DNA of 7,425 bases, from positions 1 through 7,425 of the forward strand of contig DATLFI010000320.1 in NCBI GenBank assembly GCA_035524895.1, written 5' to 3'. Shown in pieces: positions 1 to 5,204 of the stretch. The stretch's first letter is position 1; each line of letters starts with the position of its first letter. Source of the DNA: DATLFI01 sp035524895. GTDB taxonomy: Bacteria; Acidobacteriota; Thermoanaerobaculia; Multivoradales; Multivoraceae. The position numbers and the translations under genes were made by a program. The notes under the pieces were generated by a model, which was not told the DNA's origin, ran no database searches, and saw nothing but the letters and a program-made list of their open reading frames with translations.

Positions 1-821
1 GTGGCGAGTGTGTTGACTGTGCCGGCCGAGATGTTGAACCTGAGCTGGCTTCCCGTTGCTCGCAGGCTCGCTGCGATGGCTCGATCGGCAAGTTGCCGGT
101 AGCTCGCGTCTCCGCGCCGCTCCTGCCCGAAGGCCTGCACCACAGGCAGCGCGGTGAGCGTCTGCTCGGTCAGCGACGCCAGATCCCCTTCGAGCTCCTT
201 CTGCGCGAAGGCGCGGTCGGCCATCGGCTTGGCGAACAGGCGAGCGACGACGGCCATCGGCACGGACAGCGTCAGGGCGAAGAGCGCGAGCCGGCGGTCG
301 AGGCTCCACATCACTCCGAACATGCCCGTGAGCGTCACCACCGATGTGACGATCGGCAGGCCGACGTCGAGCACGAGCTCGCGCACGCAGCGGGTGTCCG
401 CGGTCACGCGCTTCACCAGATCGCCGGTCCGGCGCCGGCCGTGAAAGAGGAGGCTGCGGCGCTGCAGGTGGTGGAAGAGATCCGTGGCGAGGTCGTAGAC
501 CATGCGGATGCCGGCGCCGGTCTCCACGTATTGCGCCGCGATCTTGACGGTGCGGCGCAGGAGAAAGAGGGCGACGGTGGCGGCGGCCAGCCATACAAGG
601 AGGCCCGTGCTCGCGCCCGCGCCGGGCAGCCGCTCGATCCAGGCGACGCTCCCCGGCAGATCACGAGCGGCCAGCACGTGGTCGACGATGAGCTTGAGAG
701 GCCACGGCGTGAGCAGGCCGACGCCGGCGCCGAGCAGGGCGAGGGCGAGGAGCAGGCCCAGCGCGCCCGCCTGGGGGCGCGCGTAGCGGGCGATCCGCAG
801 CCACCAGCGGCGTGAGCTCAA
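1..821 (-). CDS. ABC exporter half-transporter, membrane domain (3' end cut by window edge)
   Basis: This reading frame is open from a TTG at 819-821 to the window edge, giving 273 complete codons. The visible part is the type I exporter membrane domain (ABC_membrane fold); the ATPase domain would lie beyond position 1. Hydrophobic helices lie at about residues 19-38, 72-90, 155-173 and 176-194. It matches the neighbouring complete exporter along its length: a PWPLKLIVD stretch near residue 39, MVYDLATDLF near 107, FHGRRRTGD near 126 and PVVQAF at 226-231. The TTG start is chosen because it overlaps the TGA of the upstream gene by four bases, GAGGTGG lies seven or so bases before it, and no other start occurs in frame until residue 107. 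The likely role is one half of a heterodimeric ATP-driven inner-membrane exporter, translated by coupling to the upstream gene. The substrate is unknown. The domain identity is secure; the start is probable. Confidence 0.88.
   Translation of the reverse strand, partial: MSSRRWWLRIARYARPQAGALGLLLALALLGAGVGLLTPWPLKLIVDHVLAARDLPGSVAWIERLPGAGASTGLLVWLAAATVALFLLRRTVKIAAQYVETGAGIRMVYDLATDLFHHLQRRSLLFHGRRRTGDLVKRVTADTRCVRELVLDVGLPIVTSVVTLTGMFGVMWSLDRRLALFALTLSVPMAVVARLFAKPMADRAFAQKELEGDLASLTEQTLTALPVVQAFGQERRGDASYRQLADRAIAASLRATGSQLRFNISAGTVNTLA
818..821 (-). promoter_or_regulatory. TTGA stop/start overlap coupling the two exporter halves
   Basis: On the minus strand the TGA ending the complete exporter (818-820) overlaps the TTG start of the second half-transporter (819-821). 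A GAGGTGG sequence just upstream, inside the end of the first gene, supports initiation here. Coupling would favour equal production of the two halves. Confidence 0.7.
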
Positions 822-2626
822 GCCACCACCTCGCGAGCGGCGGGAGGGAACTGCGCGTGGTACAGCCGCTCGTAGGCTCCGCGCCGGGCGAGCAGCTCCT
901 GATGGCTGCCGATCTCCACCACTCGGCCGTCCTCCAGAACGACGATGCGGTCGGCGTCGCGTACCGTCGACAGCCGGTGCGCGACGAGGAAGGTCGTCCG
1001 CCCCTCCATGATCTGCCGCAACGCCTCGAGCAGCTGGGCCTCGGTCTCCGCGTCGAGGGCAGCGGTCGGCTCGTCGAGGAGCAGGATGGGGGCGTTCTTC
1101 AGCAGGGCGCGGGCGAACGAGAGCCGCTGGCGCTCGCCCCCGGAGAGGGAGGCGCCACGCTCACCGATCACTGTGTCGTAGTCGTTCGGCAGCCGGCGGA
1201 TGAAGGCGTCGGCCTGCGCGGCGATCGCCGCCTCGTGGATCTCGGACCGGGAGGCGCCCGGGCGGCCGTAGGCGATGTTCTCGGCGACGGTCATCGGGAG
1301 GAGAAGGGTCTCCTGCGACACCAGCGCGGTGCGCGCCCGCACGCTGTCGAGCGTCGCCATGCGCACGTCGCTGCCGTCGATGAGCACGCGCCCCTGCCAG
1401 GGATCGAGGAGCCGCGGGATCAAGGACATCAGAGTGCTCTTGCCGGCGCCGCTGGGACCTACCAGGGCGACCACCTCTCCCGGCCGCGCCTCGAGGGTCA
1501 CTCCGTTGAGCACGGGTCGTCTCGGCTCGTAGCCGAAGCTCACGTCCTCCAGCATCACGTGCCCCGACTTGCCGGATGGTGTGGCCGGGAGGGGCTTCGC
1601 GTTCGGGGCCTCGCGCACCTCCTGATCGCACTCGAGGATCTCCATCAGCCGCTCGATCGAGGCCTCCGCCGTCTTCAGCTTCGCGAAGATCGTGAACAGG
1701 CCTCCCGCCGAGCCTTGCATCTTGCGGATGTAGGAGAGAAAGACGAGCAGCGTGCCCAGTGGGATCGCGCCGTCCAGCACTCGGAAGCCGCCGACGACGA
1801 GGACGAGCGCGGCGCCGGAGGAGAGGATGGCGCCGTTCACCAGGCCGTAGGCGCTGTTGAGAAGCCTGCCCTGCAGCGCGATCTCCACCGCGTCTTCGGC
1901 GAGGCTCTCGAGCTGCTCGCGGTTTCGGTCTTCGGTGGAGAAGGCCTGCACCACGGGCATGGCGCTGAACGTCTGCTGCACGAAGCTGGCGATGCGGGAG
2001 CTGGACTCCCTTCCCCGCTTCGCCCGCTGCTTGAGCCGCCGGCCGAAGAACCTCGCCGAGAACGCCAGCAAGGGAGCGGCGGCCAGCGACAGGGCCGCCA
2101 ACAGAGGGTCGAGCGCGAATCCCACCGCCGCCATGGCGCCCAGCGTCGCCAGCCGCTGCAGCGGCGACATCAGGAGGCCGTTGGCGACCGAATAGATGCA
2201 CCAGGTGTCGCCGGACAGCCGGCTCAGCGAGTCGCCGACGCTGCGCCGGCTGTGAAACAGGGGCGAGAGCCGCTGCAGCTTGGCGAAGACGTCGGACGCC
2301 AGGTCGTACACCATGCGCTGGCCGCCATTCGTCCAGGACAGGGTCAGCGCCGCGGTGAGCGCGCTGTTGAGCAGAAAGAGGCCCAGATGCGCGCCCACCG
2401 CGACGAACAGAAGGAATGCCGGGGTCGGATCGCCGCTCGCGGCAGCGTGCCCCGAGGCGAGCTGCGGAGGAAGCTCCGCGTCGCCCAGCGCGTAGTCGAC
2501 CAGGAGCTTCATCGGCCACGGTTGCAGGGCGGCGCTGGCAGCCGAGGCGACGGTTAAGACGGCGATGCCCGCGAACCAGTGCCACTGGCGGGCGATGTAA
2601 CGCAGGAGTCGTTTGTAGCCGTGCAT
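818..2626 (-). CDS. ABC exporter, fused membrane and ATP-binding domains (MsbA/heterodimeric exporter type)
   Basis: This 602-residue protein has the usual length of a half-size type I ABC exporter. An N-terminal membrane domain has helices near residues 17-36, 70-95, 152-170, 173-192, 258-280 and 283-300. The nucleotide-binding domain starts near 357. Visible motifs are the A-loop Tyr366, Walker A GPSGAGKST (390-398), Q-loop Gln438, signature LSGGERQ (494-500), Walker B ILLLDEP (514-520) with catalytic Glu519, the D-loop at 522-525 and the switch His550. All ATPase residues are intact, so this half should hydrolyse ATP. ATG at 2626 is the first possible start because an in-frame TAG directly precedes it; no clear Shine-Dalgarno sequence is visible. 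It heads a minus-strand operon with the paralogous half-transporter downstream and is divergent from glycan genes. By inference it exports or flips a glycolipid or saccharide, but drug- or peptide-type exporters share this architecture, so the substrate is not settled. Confidence 0.95.
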   Translation of the reverse strand: MHGYKRLLRYIARQWHWFAGIAVLTVASAASAALQPWPMKLLVDYALGDAELPPQLASGHAAASGDPTPAFLLFVAVGAHLGLFLLNSALTAALTLSWTNGGQRMVYDLASDVFAKLQRLSPLFHSRRSVGDSLSRLSGDTWCIYSVANGLLMSPLQRLATLGAMAAVGFALDPLLAALSLAAAPLLAFSARFFGRRLKQRAKRGRESSSRIASFVQQTFSAMPVVQAFSTEDRNREQLESLAEDAVEIALQGRLLNSAYGLVNGAILSSGAALVLVVGGFRVLDGAIPLGTLLVFLSYIRKMQGSAGGLFTIFAKLKTAEASIERLMEILECDQEVREAPNAKPLPATPSGKSGHVMLEDVSFGYEPRRPVLNGVTLEARPGEVVALVGPSGAGKSTLMSLIPRLLDPWQGRVLIDGSDVRMATLDSVRARTALVSQETLLLPMTVAENIAYGRPGASRSEIHEAAIAAQADAFIRRLPNDYDTVIGERGASLSGGERQRLSFARALLKNAPILLLDEPTAALDAETEAQLLEALRQIMEGRTTFLVAHRLSTVRDADRIVVLEDGRVVEIGSHQELLARRGAYERLYHAQFPPAAREVVA

Positions 2627-2703
2627 CTACGAGGGGCGGCTCGACGAGGGAGCCCAAGCGGTGGGCGTCTGGGCTGAAGAGGAGTACACGGTCCAAAGGG
2701 CGT

Positions 2704-2709
2704 ATTCTA
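2704..2709 (-). promoter_or_regulatory. Candidate -10 element (TAGAAT) for the exporter operon
   Basis: On the minus strand this hexamer reads TAGAAT, one base from the sigma-70 consensus TATAAT, inside the least GC-rich patch of the intergenic region and about 80 bases upstream of the exporter ATG. No convincing -35 hexamer lies 16-18 bases further upstream, so this is only a candidate. Confidence 0.25.
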
Positions 2710-2811
2710 CTCTGGTCGCCGAGCTGCCTTCGCTGCAGCCGCACTGCCAGGAATGGGTTGGCTGGCGCCGATCCAGCTTCCTCGAGCAGCGGCGGAGATC
2801 TGTCGTGGATG

Positions 2812-2824
2812 GCCCCATCGGGGC
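2812..2824. other. Short GC inverted repeat in the glycosyltransferase leader
   Basis: GCCCC (2812-2816) and GGGGC (2820-2824) form a five-pair perfect stem around a three-base loop, about 80 bases before the glycosyltransferase start. No T-run follows it, so it is not a typical intrinsic terminator. In DNA this rich in G and C such a stem can arise by chance. Confidence 0.25.
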
Positions 2825-2902
2825 TCGATCTCGTTGTTGAATCGCCTTTCGTCCGGGGGCGGGGGGCGCGCGTCGGCAGTACGCCGGGGTCTCGAAGACA
2901 GC

Positions 2903-4066
2903 ATGCGCGCCATCGTCACCGGCATGATCGCCACCTACCCTGTCGGTGGAGTGGTTTGGGACTACGGACAGTACGCACTCGGACTGGAGAGCCTGGGCTG
3001 GGAGGTCTACTACCTCGAGGACACCGGAACGGAGACGTACGACCCCCGGCGCGGCGAGTACGGAGCGGATTGCTCCCATGCCGTTGCCTTCCTGGACGAA
3101 TCGCTGCGCGCTCTGTCGCCTACGCTCGGTGAGCGTTGGCACTTCCGGTCGATGAACGGCGAGACCTACGGAGTGCCGCGCAGCCGTTTCCAGGAGATCG
3201 TGGGAGGGGCCGATCTCTTCCTCAACGTCTCGGGCGGCACGCTTCTCCGCGAGGAATACGCCGCGAGCCCGAGGAAGGTCCTCCTCGACTCCGACCCGGG
3301 ATGGAACCACTTTGTCAACTACCCGAAGTGGGACGCCAAGCCGGGCTGGCAGGGCACTTTGGGCTACCGGGCCCACGATGTCTTCCTCACCTATGCCGAG
3401 AACCTCGGCCAGCCCGACTGCCTGCTACCCGATCTGGGCTTGCGGTGGCACCCCACGCGGCCGCCGGTTCTGCTCGACCACTGGAGCGCGTCGCCGCCGG
3501 GAGACACCTGGACCACGGTGATGACGTGGAACAACTTTCGCCGCCCGGTCGAGTACCAGGGCCGAGCTTACGGCACCAAGGAAATGGAGTTTCCGGAGAT
3601 CGAGGACCTTCCGGCCGCGGTACCACGGCTGGCCCTGGAGGTCGCCACGGGCGGCTCCTCGCCTCCGGTCGAGCGCTGGCGCGAGTTGGGCTGGCGGGTG
3701 ATCGACTCCCATACCGTATCGGCGAGCGCCGAGGACTATCGCCGCTATGTCCAGAGCTCGAGGGGAGAGCTCAGCGTAGCGAAGAACCTGTACGTCGCGA
3801 CTCGGTCGGGATGGTTCTCGTGCCGCTCCGTTTGCTATCTCGCGAGCGGCCGGCCGGTCATCCTCCAAGACACCGCGTTCTCCCGGTGGGTGCCCACCGG
3901 GCTCGGTGTGCTTCCGTTCTCCTCTCGCTCCGAAGCGGTCGACGCCCTCGAGGCGGTCGAGGCCGACTATGATCGCCATTGTCGCGCGGCCCGCGAGATC
4001 GCGGCCGAAGAGTTCGGGGCGGAGAGGGTGCTGCGTCGGCTTCTGGCGCAGGTGGGCTTGGGCTGA
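2903..4066 (+). CDS. Putative glycosyltransferase, GT-B fold, unnamed family
   Basis: The product is 387 residues and soluble, with no signal peptide or membrane segment. The N-terminus (MRAIVTGMIATYP, then GGVVWDYGQYALGLESLGWEVYYLED) has the layout of the first strand, glycine turn and helix of GT-B glycosyltransferases, where a Gly-Gly is followed by a helix and then a 'GHEV' strand. The C-terminal part (about 288-340) holds SVAKN, RSGWFSCRS, YLASGRPVILQD and PTGLGVLPF, which resembles the donor-binding half of GT4- and CgeB-like enzymes. By inference it transfers a sugar from a nucleotide donor to the glycan or lipid made by this locus; donor and acceptor are unknown. ATG at 2903 is preferred over an in-frame ATG at 2753, because the extra 50 residues are low-complexity and the family-like sequence begins exactly at 2903. 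GAAG lies five bases upstream. It leads the plus-strand operon, 19 bases before the first acyltransferase. Glycosyltransferase is likely but not certain. Confidence 0.75.
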   Translation: MRAIVTGMIATYPVGGVVWDYGQYALGLESLGWEVYYLEDTGTETYDPRRGEYGADCSHAVAFLDESLRALSPTLGERWHFRSMNGETYGVPRSRFQEIVGGADLFLNVSGGTLLREEYAASPRKVLLDSDPGWNHFVNYPKWDAKPGWQGTLGYRAHDVFLTYAENLGQPDCLLPDLGLRWHPTRPPVLLDHWSASPPGDTWTTVMTWNNFRRPVEYQGRAYGTKEMEFPEIEDLPAAVPRLALEVATGGSSPPVERWRELGWRVIDSHTVSASAEDYRRYVQSSRGELSVAKNLYVATRSGWFSCRSVCYLASGRPVILQDTAFSRWVPTGLGVLPFSSRSEAVDALEAVEADYDRHCRAAREIAAEEFGAERVLRRLLAQVGLG

Positions 4067-4085
4067 CGGTTCGGGAACGAGGCAG

Positions 4086-4658
4086 ATGGACATCGGTGAG
4101 GTCACGGGCGAGTGGGACTACCGCAGTCTGCCGGCGAACGTGCGCATGGGTCGCGACTGCTGGCTGGAGCGCAAGTTCAGCTTCGACCGCTTTCGTAGCG
4201 AACGCCAGCCCGGCCTGGCGTTTGGCGACAGGGTCCGCGCTTACACCTGGACCACGTTCAACGTGGAGCCGACCGGCAGGGTGGACGTCGGCGACGACAC
4301 GGTGCTTGTGGGTGCCGTCTTCATGTGCCGGGAGCACATCTCGATCGGCAACCGAGTGGTGATCTCCTACAACGTCACCATCGCCGACTCGGACTTCCAT
4401 CCGCTGGACCCCGAGGACCGCATCCGGGACGCGATCGCCAACAGCCCTCGCGGCGACCGCACTCGCAGACCCCGGATCGAGAGCCGTCCCGTCCGGGTCG
4501 AGGACGACGTCTGGATCGGCATCGGGGCAATGGTGCTCAAGGGGGTCACGGTCGGTGCCGGCGCCCGGATCGGTCCGGGGGCGGTCGTGACCGCGGACGT
4601 GCCGGCGGGAGCCTCGGTGCTGGGTAACCCTGCCCATCTCGTCGAGCAGCGGGATTGA
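4086..4658 (+). CDS. Hexapeptide-repeat (left-handed beta-helix) acyltransferase, copy 1
   Basis: The product is 190 residues. Imperfect hexapeptide repeats of the [LIV]-G-x4 type run from about 47 to 100 and again from 136 to 175, the pattern of the left-handed beta-helix acyltransferases (maltose/galactoside O-acetyltransferase, WcaF and NeuD relatives). The loop IADSDFHPLDP (99-109) matches the place and sequence of the catalytic-histidine loop of maltose acetyltransferase-like enzymes, making His105 the likely general base. VWIGIGAMVLKG (142-153) and the terminal GNPAHLV (180-186) complete the acetyl-CoA-binding helix signature. Such enzymes act as cytoplasmic trimers, moving acetyl from acetyl-CoA to a sugar hydroxyl or amine. 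ATG at 4086 is preceded by GAGG three bases away. It sits between the glycosyltransferase and a paralog whose start overlaps its stop, so it probably decorates the glycan made by the neighbours. The acceptor is unknown. Confidence 0.92.
   Translation: MDIGEVTGEWDYRSLPANVRMGRDCWLERKFSFDRFRSERQPGLAFGDRVRAYTWTTFNVEPTGRVDVGDDTVLVGAVFMCREHISIGNRVVISYNVTIADSDFHPLDPEDRIRDAIANSPRGDRTRRPRIESRPVRVEDDVWIGIGAMVLKGVTVGAGARIGPGAVVTADVPAGASVLGNPAHLVEQRD
4655..4658 (+). promoter_or_regulatory. TTGA stop/start overlap coupling the two acyltransferases
   Basis: The TTG start of acyltransferase copy 2 (4655-4657) shares bases with the TGA stop of copy 1 (4656-4658). Such overlaps usually make translation of the second gene depend on termination of the first. 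Confidence 0.7.
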
Positions 4659-5191
4659 GCATCCGAGCGGACCTCGGGCACGATTGGTTCGCCCGTCCGT
4701 TACCCGCGAACGTCGAGCTCGGGGAAGGCAGCTGGCTATACAGCTCCTATGCGTTCCTCCACTATCAGAGCAGGAGGCCGGTGGGGTTGCGAGTCGGTCA
4801 CGACACCGGGCTCTACAACGGCACTTTCTTCGAGCTCGGGGTCGACGGCGAGGTGCGTATCGGTAGCTACTGCACTCTGGTCGGGGTGATCGTCGTGACC
4901 AACGGCCGCGTCGAAATCGGAGATTACGCGTTTCTCGCCCATGAAGTGGTGATCGCGGACCACGCCATTGCGCAACCCCCTCGAAGCGAGTGGCCGCGAG
5001 GGGAAGTCGGGGCGTCCGCGACCTCGATCCACTTGGGCGAGAACGTGTGGGTCGGGGCACGCGCCACCATTCTGGGTGGCACGGTGGTGGGGAACCACGC
5101 CGTCATCGGCGCCGGAGCCGTGGTCCAAGGTTCGTATCCGGAACGCTGCGTTTTGGCCGGCAATCCCGCGCAGCTCGTCCGGCGGTTCTGA
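4655..5191 (+). CDS. Hexapeptide-repeat (left-handed beta-helix) acyltransferase, copy 2
   Basis: This 178-residue product is a paralog of the preceding gene: LPANV, a Trp-Leu pair (27-28), an S-x-R-x-x-G-L stretch (39-45) and IAD (100-102) all align with it at an offset of one residue. Beta-helix repeats run from about 45 to 100 and from 125 to 160, ending in AGNPAQLV (168-175). The catalytic loop differs: it reads IADHAIAQPP, so the candidate base is His103 directly after IAD, and the FHPLDP of copy 1 is absent. That is closer to WbbJ/WcaF-type loops (often xxDH). TTG at 4655 is chosen because it overlaps the previous TGA in the sequence ATTGA, and the family-like sequence (LGHDWFARPLPANV) starts within a few residues. 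No strong Shine-Dalgarno is visible, so coupling to the upstream gene is likely. It probably acylates a second position or sugar of the same glycan. Confidence 0.9.
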   Translation: MSIRADLGHDWFARPLPANVELGEGSWLYSSYAFLHYQSRRPVGLRVGHDTGLYNGTFFELGVDGEVRIGSYCTLVGVIVVTNGRVEIGDYAFLAHEVVIADHAIAQPPRSEWPRGEVGASATSIHLGENVWVGARATILGGTVVGNHAVIGAGAVVQGSYPERCVLAGNPAQLVRRF

Positions 5192-5204
5192 GAGGTCTAA
5201 GTCT
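5192..5204. other. Convergent intergenic gap with no clear terminator
   Basis: Only 13 bases separate the stop codon of acyltransferase copy 2 from the TAG of the opposing fusion gene. The stretch is relatively AT-rich and contains a short direct repeat (TCTAAG and CTCTAAG across its right end). The only pairing is a four-base AGAG/CTCT stem, too weak for an intrinsic terminator in either direction. Confidence 0.4.

Larger units (their letters stand above)
2627..2902. promoter_or_regulatory. Divergent intergenic region, probable promoters for both operons
   Basis: These 276 bases separate the start codons of the minus-strand exporter operon and the plus-strand glycan operon, so promoters for both are expected here. 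The least GC-rich patch is near 2695-2712. Frames that cross the region, including an in-frame plus-strand extension of the glycosyltransferase from an ATG at 2753, read as low-complexity Arg/Gly/Ser-rich peptide without family resemblance, so I treat the region as non-coding. A short GC hairpin (2812-2824) lies in it. I see no riboswitch or clear operator. Confidence 0.5.

Noticed and set aside
93..815. A 240-codon plus-strand open frame over the second half-transporter
   Set aside because: The opposite strand encodes a clear ABC membrane domain over the whole stretch; the plus-strand product is a charged low-complexity shadow.
812..2557. A 581-codon open frame on the plus strand opposite the exporter
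   Set aside because: It is a mirror frame of the complete ABC exporter, whose minus-strand frame carries every expected motif. Its product is Arg/Gln/Glu-rich low-complexity sequence with no recognisable domain, as expected in GC-rich DNA.
1161..2744. A 527-codon minus-strand open frame overlapping the exporter in another frame
   Set aside because: The product is Arg/Ala/Gly-rich and domainless, and it shares the strand with the motif-bearing exporter frame.
2812..2824. GC hairpin as an intrinsic terminator
   Set aside because: The stem is only five pairs and no T-run follows on either strand.
2753..2902. N-terminal extension of the glycosyltransferase from an ATG at 2753
   Set aside because: The 50 extra residues are low-complexity Gly/Arg/Ser sequence, with third-position base choice less biased than in the gene, and GT-B-like sequence begins exactly at Met51 (2903).
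2627..3376. A 249-codon minus-strand open frame ending directly before the exporter ATG
   Set aside because: The abutting TAG-ATG junction looked like an operon partner, but most of the frame lies antisense to the glycosyltransferase, and its product shows no domain or membrane segment.
3858..5060. A 400-codon minus-strand open frame opposite the acyltransferases
   Set aside because: It is antisense to two well-supported beta-helix enzymes and its product is Arg/Pro-rich without a domain.
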